The position numbers and the translations under genes were made by a program. From Saccopteryx bilineata (taxonomy: Eukaryota; Chordata; Mammalia; Chiroptera; Emballonuridae), in assembly GCF_036850765.1 (NCBI RefSeq), contig NC_089491.1, positions 88,692,740-88,756,739 of the forward strand: DNA of 64,000 nt, given 5' to 3'. Of this stretch, positions 40,347 through 50,154 are shown in pieces. Below the pieces are notes generated by a model that searched no databases, was not told the DNA's origin, and worked only from the letters and a program-made list of their open reading frames with translations. Each line of letters starts with the position of its first letter. Within the stretch, counting starts at the first letter, position 1.

Positions 40347-42112
40347 CTATGGAAAAAAAAGGAAAAGACAAAGAACAAAACAAATCAAACCAGAACAATT
40401 CAGGAGAAAATTAATAAAGTAAAAAAATAAATGACTCAAAGGTGAAAATAAGAAAAGAACAATAAAAGAAAATGAAAGAAGACTTTCAAAGGACAGTGGA
40501 GAAATAATTTCTTCTGATGTGTCAGAGACAGCTGATTGGAAAAGAATTGGCTCCCGATCTGGCCCTGAGGTGTTGTTGTTCAGGGGCAGTGACCCTTGTC
40601 TTGGAGGAGCCAGGACAGGTTCAACTGAGGCTTCTCCAGGCAGCGGTCTTCCTGCCTCAGTGTGGTCAGGAGGCGCAGCGGAGGCTGGTCCCAGCTCCAT
40701 CGCTGCATCTGCAGGGGTGGCAGAAGTTGGCTCAGCCTCTGAATTTGGGTGCCTGCCCAGAGCTGGGTCAGCCTCCAGGGTTGGGTCAGCTTCCAGAACT
40801 GGGTCGGCCTCCTGGGCTGGGTCTGCCTCCAGGTCTTGGTGTGCAGCTGGCTCCTCCAGATGTCCCTCAGGTGGAGCAGGAGCTGGCTCTGCCTCCTGGG
40901 CTGGTACTAGATCTGCTAGGGGAGAAAACATCACCCATGTGCCTGCATTTGCATGTTTTCCCCTAAGACAGAACACAGCCACAGGCCAAAACCCACCACA
41001 GGATGTCCTCCCCACCAGCTGTCCAGCATATGGGTGGTCTGAGGCTGGTCTTTGCTCCTGGTCAGCCTCTAGGGGTGCTCCCAGTGTGTCTGACACCCAC
41101 CCCTCCCAGTAATCTGTCATGCACCTCCACTCTCCCCCAGCTTCTCACCGTCGGGCTCAGCCTCCTTTGCCTCCTGGTTGTATGGTCTGGTTCTATTAGC
41201 ATGGGCCCGGTGCTCCAAGTAGGAGTCGGACATGGTGACTTGTGCTTGGAGTCTGGGCGGTTCTGGGGGAAGAGATCTCTGACGCCTGCGCGGCATCGGG
41301 GTAGGTGGCCTCCAGGCCCTGGGCGGCTTCCGGGATGTAGATCTCCTCAAGCAAATCATGCGTCCTACGTTCCTGGACTCCTGGAAGGTCACTCTCAATG
41401 CAGGACGGCATTGAACATCAGTAGTACCCTGAACAGGGCCCACAGTGGTAGAGAGGGTGTGGGAGTCCTCTTCCACACGCTGTTGCTCCTCCATGTTTTC
41501 CACTGAACCCTGCAAACACATGACCAGCAACTGGACAGGAGGCCTCAAGCCCAGTCTGGCCCTAGTCATTGCTGCTTCTACCCAATGATCCTTCTCTGGA
41601 ATCAGTCCCAGTCCTGGGTCAGCACAAACCTCCACCCTGGGAAATGAGGTTCACCCTCAGGGCTGGAGATAAACCTAGGGCATAAGGTGCCCCCACACTT
41701 TCCATCCAACCAGCCAGCCTTTACCTGGTTTGTGAACTTCCAGGTTCACAAGCTTTTGACCACCTGCTCAGCCCATTCCTCTTAAGCACAGGGTCTTCCC
41801 ATGTCAAACCCCCTTACACATACACACACACATACACTCACACACACACATACACTCACATACAAAACTCACACACACGCATGCACACACACGTAGGGGA
41901 CATAGAACTGCCCAGTTGAGGTCAGAGTGGTGGCCTGTACTGGACAGAACTGCCTCTGGGTCTACATGTGTTACCTCTGGGTTCTGGCGAGAAAAGGGCC
42001 ACAGATGTCTGGGCTGAGTCTGGAGCCAGCAGCGGCCACGATGGAAAAAGCCATCACGGCTTTTTTTTGGTGTGGCACGGCCTCGGGACCGGGGAAGACA
42101 GCGCAAGAACAT
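40347..42112 (-). CDS. Three-exon gene encoding a Glu-Ala-Pro-rich protein, RalGDS-like linker (tentative)
   Basis: Proposed exons on the minus strand are 42112-41975, 41509-41149 and 40915-40347. Exon 1 has an ATG with A at -3, 46 codons (MFLRCLPRSRGRATPKKSRD...LWPFSRQNPE) and a GTAAC donor. Exon 2 (361 nt) follows a TGTTTGCAG acceptor and ends at GACG/GTGAG. Exon 3 follows TCTCCCCTAG. Phases agree (0, then 1), and the frame is open for about 355 codons. Residues 1-46 are basic; exon 2 is basic and polar ('RKPPRAWRPPTPMPRRRQR'). Exon 3 starts DLVPAQEAEPAPAPPEGHLEEPAA, continues with LEADP repeats, and ends in a long hydrophobic stretch (FSFIVLFLFSPLSHLFFYFINFLL) that could be a membrane tail or read-through of T-rich DNA. 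The linker and first exon recall RalGDS-like proteins, but no RasGEF domain is present. A decayed or unrelated gene is possible. Confidence 0.5.
40762..40832 (-). repeat. 18-bp coding minisatellite (LEADPx units)
   Basis: Four tandem 18-bp units in exon 3 encode LEADPA-QEADPV-LEADPT-LEADPA on the minus strand. The period equals six codons, so copy-number change keeps the frame. Copy 2 has one such unit. Confidence 0.85.
41812..41893. repeat. (CA)n-type microsatellite in the gene's first intron
   Basis: Interrupted CACACA/CATACA tract within the proposed intron 1 (41974-41510). Confidence 0.9.
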
Positions 42113-42170
42113 GTTGACTCTTCCCAAGTCTCTGGGCAAGTGAGCTGGGTAGCAGTTGTTTTACAATGTG

Positions 42171-42184
42171 GTTGCCTGGTTACC
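42171..42184. promoter_or_regulatory. Possible RFX half-site pair upstream of the gene
   Basis: GTTGCCTGGTTACC contains two direct GTTRCC half-sites about 60 bp upstream of the proposed ATG and about 120 bp before copy 2. RFX factors bind paired half-sites, usually inverted, so this direct arrangement is weak evidence. Confidence 0.2.
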
Positions 42185-42300
42185 AGGGTTCCAAGTTCTG
42201 TTCGGCTCTCTCATCAGGTGTGAGGGCCCTGTGTAGTGAGGTCATTGCTCTGGCCAAGTAGTGATGTCACTGCTCTTGTCTGAGGAGGTGCTTGGGGTAG

Positions 42301-42840
42301 GGGACCAGGAGGCAGAGCCAGCTCCTGCTCCACCTGAGGGACACCTGGAGGAGCCGGCTGCACGGGCAGAACTGGAGGCCGACCCAGACATGGAGGGGCG
42401 CCCAACTCCAGCAGCCATGCCTCCTCCAGCAGCTACTCCAGCTGCAGCTCTGGAGCCAGGCGGCCTGTGCAATGTCTCCGGACCACACTGAGGCCCCATC
42501 AGAGCAGCCTCAGGAATCCTCTACCGAACGTGTCCTGGTTGTGGCCAGACGAGAGGAGCTGCCTCAGAACAACCCATCAGGGCCAGCTCGAGACCTGCTT
42601 GTTCTCCAACCAGCTGTCCCTAGCATATCAGAAGAATTTGTTTTATCACCTCTTTTTGATAGTTTTTTTTTTATGTTATGTTTTTATTTTATTCTACATT
42701 ATGATTCACATTTTTATTATTTTAAGTTTTTAATTGTTCTGCATTTTTATATTAGGTTATTGTTTGTTTTTTATATTATGTTTTTCGTAGTGTGATGAAC
42801 AAATAAAAATAACAAATAAAAGTGATTTATTATATTTTAA
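42301..42840 (+). pseudogene. Inverted, frameshifted copy of the gene's last exon and 3' end
   Basis: It begins after an AG (42299-42300) in the same phase as exon 3 of the minus-strand gene. It reads DQEAEPAPAPPEGHLEEPAA, then one LEADP unit, an alanine/proline-rich part (PTPAAMPPPAATPAAALEPG) and a stop. A one-base shift near 42480 leads into 'SPDHTEAPSEQPQESSTERVLVV...SISEEFVLSPLF', which aligns with the end of exon 3 ('PPDHTEAGRPLPGEASVEPVL...DTSEEIISPLSF'). A hydrophobic T-rich-coded tail and AATAAA signals follow, as in the other copy. No exon 1 or 2 equivalent is present; only about 190 bp separates this copy from exon 1 of the opposite-strand gene. Confidence 0.75.
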
Positions 42841-42849
42841 GTGATGCCA

Positions 42850-43100
42850 TTCCTGAGTGTGATGTAACTTCGCAATGCTGTGCAGGTATCACCACTATTT
42901 CAGTGCATATTGTTCCATCTCCCCATATGGACCCACTCGCCACTCCTCCCACCCCTGGCAACCCCTCACTTGCTTTGTGTCTCTGCTCTTTTACCTGTTC
43001 TGGACTTTTTAAATAAGTGGACTCTTATAATATGTGCCTTATTGTGTCTGCTCCCATACTCCCATTTGTTTTTATTTGAAATATCACTTTTGACATTTGA
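42850..43100 (-). mobile_element. Older L1 3'-end relic beside copy 2
   Basis: 'tgtgcaggtatcaccactatttcag...ccatctccccatatggacccactcgcc...cccacccctggcaacccctcac' is an antisense L1 3' end, homologous to 40099-40312 in opposite orientation. It runs further than the other copy, which is cut by L1 D. Confidence 0.6.
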
Positions 43101-43495
43101 AAGGAATATCCCAGGTGGAATTACTGACAAGATTTTAAAAAGATGTCCTTTCTGTAAGTTGTGCATCATCGGAGGAGAGACCGTGGTGCTAAGTATGACC
43201 CTAGGGCCAGAAGCAAATCAGGCAATGGCTAGCTTTTCCTGGCTAAAAAACAAACAGGAAAAAAATGCAGAAATCTGGAAAGGCAAACCACAAGCCTGAA
43301 AGCATTCCTCCAAACCCAAAGGCAAGGAGAGGTTTCATATCCCTGTGGTGCAGAAACTTCCCAAAAGTAGGCGTTTGCTAAAGGGACAGAGGGCAAACAC
43401 ATGCACTTCCCCTGAGAGGCAGTGCACATGCTAGTGCAAGTCAGATGATGCTCAACCTCCCCGATCGGGACACACGCACTGTGAAACACCAGTGG
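43101..43495. other. No recognised feature
   Basis: Single-copy-like DNA between the L1 relic and a SINE. A minus-strand frame (43489-43229, 86 codons) is unsupported. Confidence 0.4.
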
Positions 43496-43738
43496 GATCC
43501 TGACCAGGTGGTGGCACAGTGGATAGAGTCGGACTGGGATGCAGAGGACCCAGGTTCAAAACCCCGAGCTCACCAGCTTGATCGCAGGCTCATCTGGTTT
43601 GAGCAAAGCTCATAAGCTTGAGCCCAAGTTCGCTGGCTTGAGCAAGCGGTTACTCTGTCTGTTGTAACCCACGGTCAAGGTTCATATGAGAAAGCAATCA
43701 TTGAACAACTAAGGTAAGGCAACAAAGAATTGATGCTT
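43496..43738 (+). mobile_element. Older tRNA-related SINE, 5' part (split by L1 G)
   Basis: Head 'atcctgaccaggtggtggcacagtggatagagtcggactgggatgcagaggacccaggttcaaaacccc', several 'agcttgag' blocks, 'gagaaagcaatcattgaacaactaaggtaaggcaac'. It continues at 44257-44340 with 'cttttctctcttccttcc' and an A-rich end after the L1 insertion. Confidence 0.8.
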
Positions 43739-44241
43739 TTTGTTCACAGTGGCCAGGACATGGAAACAACCAAAAAGCCCATCAATAGATGACTGGATAA
43801 AGAAGATGTGGCACATATACACTATGGAATACTACTCAGCCATAAGAAATGATGACATCGGAACATTTACAGCAAAATGGTGGGATCTTGATAACATGAT
43901 ACGAAGCGAAATAAGTAAATCAGAAAAAAACAGGAACTGTATTATTCCATACGTAGGTGGGACATAATAGTGAAACTAAGAGACATTGATAAGAGTGTGG
44001 TGGTTACGGGGGGGAGGGGGGAATGGGAGAGGGATAGGGGGTGGGGAGGGGCACAAAGAAAACAAGATAGAAGGTGACAGAGGACAATCTGACTTTGGGT
44101 GGTGGGTATGCAACATAATTGAACGACAAGATAACCTGGATTTGTTATCTTTGAATATATGTATCCTGATTTATTGATGTCACCCCATTAAAAAAAAAAA
44201 ATTATAAAAAAAAAAAATACTAAAACTAAAAAAAAAAAAAA
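43739..44241 (+). mobile_element. L1 'G', short 5'-truncated insertion into a SINE
   Basis: The perfect 15-bp target duplication AAAGAATTGATGCTT lies at 43724-43738 and 44242-44256. It contains the last ORF2 codons ('[25 protein letters not shown]', frame open 43740-43967), a G-rich 3'UTR (44005-44060), 'gatgtcaccccattaaa' and a poly(A)-rich tail. Sense orientation, about 500 bp. Confidence 0.92.
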
Positions 44242-44256
44242 AAAGAATTGATGCTT

Positions 44257-44340
44257 CTTTTCTCTCTTCCTTCCTGTCTGTCTGTACTTATCTGTCCCTC
44301 TCTCTATCTCTGTTACAAAAAGAAAACAAAAAAAAACAAC
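44257..44340 (+). mobile_element. 3' part of the SINE split by L1 G
   Basis: CT-rich tract and A-rich tail continuing the SINE of 43496-43738. Confidence 0.75.
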
Positions 44341-44787
44341 AACAAAAAAAAAACAAAGAAACCCGCCAGTAGAAGAGCCCTGTCCCTATCAATTGGAAGC
44401 CTTCTGGTCTGGTGGTGACCAGCCACAGGGACAAAGTGAGGATGGAGAGGCCCCAGCAGCTCCCTGGAAGGAAGTAGGAAAGCCGCTTCTCTGGGAGGAC
44501 AGTGTGCAGGACCCGGCAAATTCTACAGGTGCTCACTTAGTGTTGGCAATTGCACATGCATACACCTGTGTTCCTGCACCCATGTGTGCATATGTGAGAG
44601 TCTGTGCCTGTTCATGGGTTTATGTGCACTGGTGGGTGTTAGGTGGGGAGGATTCCTGGGCATATACTCTTCCAAAGCCTCATTTCCTTAGGCATGGACA
44701 CTGCCAATCAGTGTCCTTGCAATTTCTAGTGTCCCCACATCAGAATTTCCAAAGCTTGTGCTATATAATAACTGAATTGTTTCTTTT
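44341..44787. other. No recognised feature
   Basis: Single-copy-like, moderately GC-rich DNA. A + strand frame across 44393-44953 runs into the SINE to the right and is therefore not credible as a gene. Confidence 0.4.
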
Positions 44788-45014
44788 TTTAATCTTTTTT
44801 TGTGATACAGACAGAGAGAGAGAGACAGAGAAAGGGAAAGACAGGCAAGAAGGAATAGAGATTAGAAGCATGTCTATGATCCCACACTCAAGCCATCAAC
44901 TCAGCACTCAAGCTGGTGAGCCTGTGATCAAGCTGGCGACCTTGGGGTTTTGAATCTGGGTTCTCTGTATCTCAGCCCAATGGTCTATTCACAATGCTGC
45001 CACCTGGTCAGGCT
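44788..45014 (-). mobile_element. Older tRNA-related SINE, minus strand
   Basis: T-rich and GAGAGACAG-rich side first, then 'tctatgatcccacactcaagcc', 'tcaagctgg' blocks, 'ggttttgaatctgggttctctg' (reverse B box) and 'tgctgccacctggtcagg' (reverse head). Confidence 0.8.
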
Positions 45015-45612
45015 TCTGATTTTCACTCCCATCATGTGCTGAAGGGAACATCTGTGTCCACAAATTTCTGTTTAGTTAGGACAGTCTTCAGAAGTTGAGA
45101 ATCTCGGTCTAATGTATACAGGATTTTAAGGTGTGAGGTACATTTCCCCATATCCGTGGTCACCTTGTATACTTTGATCCTTGTTTGAAAAAGCAGGTGT
45201 CCTGAGTTCTGGGGCTCAGCCCTCAGGGAGGGAGGGAAGACCACGGACTGGGAGTGGAGGACATGAAGTTACCTGGGAGTGATGTGCTCAACTGGAATGT
45301 TCCACCTGACATGCTTCTCTCCTGCTCCATGTCTCCCACCTCTGCTTTTCCTCCCAGCCCACACCAACCTCACCCTTCTCTATAACTCAACTGAACTGAG
45401 CATCCAAGTCACCAGAGAGTGTGGATCTAAACAAGCTAGCTTGTTTGCTATCTTTCCAAGTGAGAAGACATTTCCTCTCCATCACTAAAGCAGGTTTAAG
45501 AAGACTGAGCTAGTCACAGGGACAACTGTGAACATGCTTTAATCAGGAGAAGTTCTCAGTGGCCACAGCAGGACACACTAGAGTTTGTGTGACGTGAAGG
45601 GAGCTATCAAGA
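45015..45612. other. No recognised feature
   Basis: Single-copy-like DNA; short frames only. Confidence 0.4.
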
Positions 45613-45622
45613 GCCTCACTGA

Positions 45623-45997
45623 TCCCTGGCTGGTTGGCTCAGTGGTACAGCGTCGGCCTGGCATGCAGGAGTCATGGGTTCGATTCCCGGCCAGGGCACA
45701 CAGGAGAAGCGCCCATCTGCTTCTCCATCCCTCCCCCTCTCCTTCCTCTCTGTCTCTCTTTTTCCCTCCCTCAGCCAGGGCTCCATTGGAGCAAAGTTGG
45801 CCCGGGCGCTGAGGATGGCTCCATGGCCTCTGCCTCAGGCACTAGAATGGCTCTGGTTGCAACAGAGCAATGCCCCAGATGGGCATAGCATCGCCCCCTT
45901 GTGGGCATGCCAGGTGGATCCCGCTCGGGCGCATGCGGGAGTCTGTCTGACTGCCTCCCCATTTCCAACTTTAGAAAAATACAAATAAAAAAAAAAG
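45623..45997 (+). mobile_element. VES-type SINE with target duplication
   Basis: GCCTCACTGA at 45613-45622 and 45998-46007. Head 'tccctggctggttggctcagtggtacagcgtcggcctgg', B box 'gggttcgattcccgg', CT-rich tract, 'ccagggctccattggagcaaag' and 'gggcatgccaggtggatcccg' body blocks, A-rich tail. Confidence 0.92.
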
Positions 45998-46007
45998 GCC
46001 TCACTGA

Positions 46008-49000
46008 GGATTCCAGATTGTCAAAAAATGAGGCCTTAGGCTTTGTGGCAAACCACAGTACCAAAATCACACCTCCAGGTCCTCCAGCCATGACCACTAA
46101 CCCAGTCCTGTACTAGCCTCCAGCCCACATTTCTAGTGTCTTCAGGTTTCATGGTGTGGAAGGATGATTCTGCTCAATGCGGTGAGAGAGAAGGAGAGTC
46201 CTGTCAGGTCAGGTGGAGTTTATTGTGTCTGAGTGTGCCAGATGAGGCCATGGTCACCGACATTTCCCATATCCTGTCAGAAATGGACAGCCAAGCAGAG
46301 GTATCAGTCATTGAGGTGGAGACTCACCAGGCTCTCCCTGTATAAAAGACAAGCCCATGATGATGGGTAAAACAGCAGAGAGAACATTGGAGAACTATTT
46401 GTGGATGCCAGTTTTCTATCCAGTTTTAATATAAGCCACTGACTTAAAAAGGTATTTTCACATATCTGATAAAGAACTGGTATACAAATATATAATAAAA
46501 ACTGTTAATGCTCAACAATAAGGAAACAAACAACTGAATTCAAATATGGGCATCAGGTTTAGACAGATACTTGGCCAGAGTAGACACAGAGAGGGGAGGA
46601 GATGCAAGATGGAAGTGGAGTTGGTGGAAGTTACACTCAATCTTTTCCAGGTCATAAACCAGAACTTTTCCCTCCTTTCCTTAATAAATTTTATTTTGAT
46701 AATTTGAAAAGTAATATCAAGGCCAAAACTAAAAGCAATGTAAAAATTTTAAATATATTCTTCTTATAAAGTAGGGAACTTCCCTTGGGAATGGAAGCCC
46801 AAAGGACAAAGGAGAATGCAACACCGTCATCACGCTATGCAGTCAATCAGAAGAGATGTTTCTAGAGGTAAATGGGGCATGAAGAAAGGGAGAGAGAGCA
46901 ATCACCCTGAATAATCAATGGATGACTGGCTGAACAGAAGTCTTATAAACAAGGTTACAAAAGAAGCCACATCTAGACTGGTAGGAAGGAGAAGATGTGA
47001 AAATGCCTGGCCTCACCATCTCGCTCACATGGTGGTAAAGAATCCACAGAAATCTCTTGGCTGAAGGTACCCCAAGGAAGTGAGGGGTCTTGATCTAATG
47101 CCGGGTTCGTCATCTGTGGTACCGAAGGCGGAAAGAGGTATATACTTACCACTTGGCTATAAAAATTAGGGAGGGATTTTGTCCACCAAGGAGAGATGTT
47201 TTTAAAATGCCATAGTGGCAGCTCCATAATATGCTCTAGGAGCCAAGCATAAAATGATCCATGTTTATCCAACTCTAATTACAGTATTTTAGAGAGAGAA
47301 AAAATGCTAGGATGCTTGATTCCTAAAATTTAAAAAATATATTGCACCATAAAACTGTCTTTAAAATCTCAGAAAGAAAAAATATTCATTGAAAAGCAAA
47401 TCAGATAAGAAGTCTGGTTTTATGCTCAGTTGAATGATACCAGTTGCTTTGCCAGTTTGCTAAATCTTAATATGTTGTTGAGCTTTGGTCCACATATTAT
47501 TTCCCTTTTCTGGTCTGTTTCCCTCCGCCACTTTGTGCTTCTCTTTTTCTGTGTGTGTCTAGCTATCACAAATGAACATAACTTTGCTATTTCTTAAATG
47601 TGTAAATGTAGAGCATAAAGTCTTTGTTGGATGTCAGACTTTCGCTGTTTTCCGCTATTTACAGAATATGGGGCTGATTTTCATATGAAGCCATGGAAAT
47701 TGAGCGAGTTAGACTGCACAATGAAATGTCCTTGTAGGCTACTCCTTCATGGAAAGCCATTGACAAATTTTATGGCCTCAGATCCAGAAATAAACACCAT
47801 TCGGTGTCTGTATAGCCAGGCCATTAAGTGCAATGATTGGTATTTCTTCAAGAGATTCCTTAAAGTCAGTGCCTTGTGTTTGCAGCAGCCTAGAAGAAGT
47901 TTTTTTTCCTACTTTTTAAAAAATTCTTCAGTTCATTGGCCAATAAAGTGTGTGCAAGGCACAATACCTTTCAGTAGGTATAAAAGGCAAGAGGTGGGAC
48001 CTTAGATCTTCACCAAGTCTCTAGTAGATGCTATGTATGTAAAGCACATTAAACATCAATTTATTAATAAAGTTTGTTGAAACAACTTTCCTCATCATTG
48101 AGGTTGCTTATCTGTGCTCTGGATCTCTGAGCTAAAATAATCTATATAGTTTTTAATCTCTAATAGTTTTTAAGAAGGTTCTTTAAAGTAGAACCTTATA
48201 AAGATAACAAAAAAGTTATAATGATAATGATTCAATCACCATTCTGAAATATAGATTTTAGCTGTTTTACCAAGGATTTTTCCCTAAGCAAGCAAACACA
48301 TTTATAAGAAAATATATTTACAAAAATTACATTCAGTGAGGTAACCCCAGCTAAACATTGGTTAAACCCATCTTCATTTATATATGGGCCCTCCTTCACC
48401 TCGTTGAGTCTATCATTGTTTCAGCTGGCTTTGTTCTAGAGCTGATCCTTAGATTGGCTCTGGAAATCTCAACTGATGCATTTGGGCTTCCTTTAAATAC
48501 ACTTGCCTGAAATGTGTAGCACTTAAATAGCACCTCATGTGAGTAGATCATACATAGTTTATTTAAAAGCCCTTCAGCTCTCTTGTGGCAATAACCAAAC
48601 ACAGGCTGCTACATCGTTTCGTGGGTCTTTTGTTTGCTACAAATCATGATATCAAATACCGTTATTCACACCAAGGAGCACCCTAAAAGCAATTTACACT
48701 GATGAAGCTTAACTATTAACAAAAGCAGCTCTGGCTCTGGCTGCTGTGGTAAAAGCTAGCCTGGGCTAGGAATAAGAAAATCATAGAACTGGAGGAGCTC
48801 AAACTCTAATGGCCTTTCTGGGGTATAATTATAGCAGGTAAGCATGTATAAGTCATCTTTAACATTTTCAGTACAATCAATATTTGTACTTTTCAAGAAC
48901 CTATAAAAATTAATAAAATAGAGATTCTAGGAATTGCAATAGCCCCAGAAATTACAAGTCTCCATAAATGCTAAACAAAGCAATAACATCAGGGAAGGTA

Positions 49001-49179
49001 AATTTCTGGACTCCTTGAAATTAAAATATTGAACTAAAAGTGAGATGATTTTACCACAATGACAACTAAAGACACAAATACCAGGAAAACTGTACAGGTA
49101 GCTGTTACTAAGCAAGTGCAAAAAAGCAACAGAATTATAGGCTCCCCCCCACACACACTTTAAATAAAAGATGAAAGTA
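46008..49179. other. Mostly single-copy-like DNA
   Basis: About 3.2 kb without a repeat I can name. The longest frame is 47631-48005 (+, 124 codons), which contains no recognised motif. A CpG-poor, AT-rich composition with scattered A/T runs is all that is visible. A C-run and ACACAC sequence (49143-49158) precede the next SINE. Confidence 0.45.
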
Positions 49180-49193
49180 AAAATTGCACATTG

Positions 49194-49596
49194 CCCTGGC
49201 CGGTTGGCTCAGTGGTAGAGCGTCGGCCTAGCGTGCGGAGGACCCGGGTTCGATTCCTGGCCAGGGCACACAGGAGAAGCGCCCATTTGCTTCTCCACCC
49301 CTCCGCCGCACCTTCCTCTCTGTCTCTCTCTTCCCCTCCCACAGCCAAGGCTCCATTGGAGCAAAGATGGCCAGATGGCCCGGGCGCTGGGGATGGCTCC
49401 TTGGCCTCTGCCCCAGGCGCTAGAGTGGCTCTGGTCGCAACATGGCGATGCCCAGGATGGGCAGAGCATCGCCCCCTGGTGAGCAGAGCGTTGCCCCATG
49501 GTGGGCGTGCTGGGTGGATCCCGGTCGGGCGCATGCGGGAGTCTGTCTGACTGTCTCTCCGTTTCCAGCTTCAGAAAAATGCAAAAAAAAAAAAAA
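49194..49596 (+). mobile_element. VES-type SINE, young copy with 14-bp target duplication
   Basis: AAAATTGCACATTG at 49180-49193 and 49597-49610. Well-kept A and B boxes ('tggctcagtggtagagcg', 'gggttcgattcctgg'), 'agaagcgcccatttgcttctccacc', 'ctccattggagcaaagatgg', a duplicated 'gcagagc(a/g)ttgccccc' block near 49460-49500, and a pure A tail. Confidence 0.95.
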
Positions 49597-49610
49597 AAAA
49601 TTGCACATTG

Positions 49611-49931
49611 TTTGTATGGCAACACAATTGATCAGAAAAATTCCTTATTGTCAGTTGCTCCATGTATGTTTTGCAATAAGATATCCCAACGCCTACAGCC
49701 AAAAGACTAAAAGAAGAGGTCTGAAAGTATGCTCAGTAGGTGAAGTGGCATCAGCGTCTGAGGCCATAGAGCTTTGAAATCTGTACATTTCAATTGTAAA
49801 ATAAGAACCTTGTCATGTATGACACAGTAGGTAAGATATCATACCTTGTATACCTGAGTTCTGATATCACAGTAGAAGCCTCCACCTACGTCCTTTTATA
49901 AAACATATCAAATTCTAAGTTGCGAAAAAAA
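49611..49931. other. No recognised feature
   Basis: Short single-copy-like interval between the SINE and L1 F. Confidence 0.4.
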
Positions 49932-50154
49932 CTTTTTTTATTTAATTAATTGTGCTTACATAGATTCTAGGGTCACCCTGAATGCTTCCACCCTCCCTCC
50001 TATTCCCCTCAATATCTCCCTTACCCCCCTCCCTACAGTGCCCTCCCCCCTTCCCTTCAGGTTTATCCCATCCTATCATCCCCTTTCCCTCTGTCCTCTT
50101 TTCCTCTGGTCCCTTTGATCCCTCCTCTGTCTCAATTCTGTTCCTCAGTTCTCA

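Noticed and set aside
40519..41112. 197-codon + strand frame rich in Gly, Ala and Ser
   Set aside because: It is the antisense of the EAEP-rich exon 3 and its repeats; the minus-strand reading has splice borders and a matching duplicate, this one has neither.
47631..48005. 124-codon + strand frame with several Cys residues
   Set aside because: Longest frame in a featureless interval, but no recognised domain, no exon borders and ordinary composition; kept as a note only.
49194..49300. tRNA-like sequence with A and B boxes
   Set aside because: These boxes occur at the head of every VES-type SINE; the rest cannot fold into a full tRNA cloverleaf and a target duplication marks a SINE insertion. 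The same applies to the other SINE heads.
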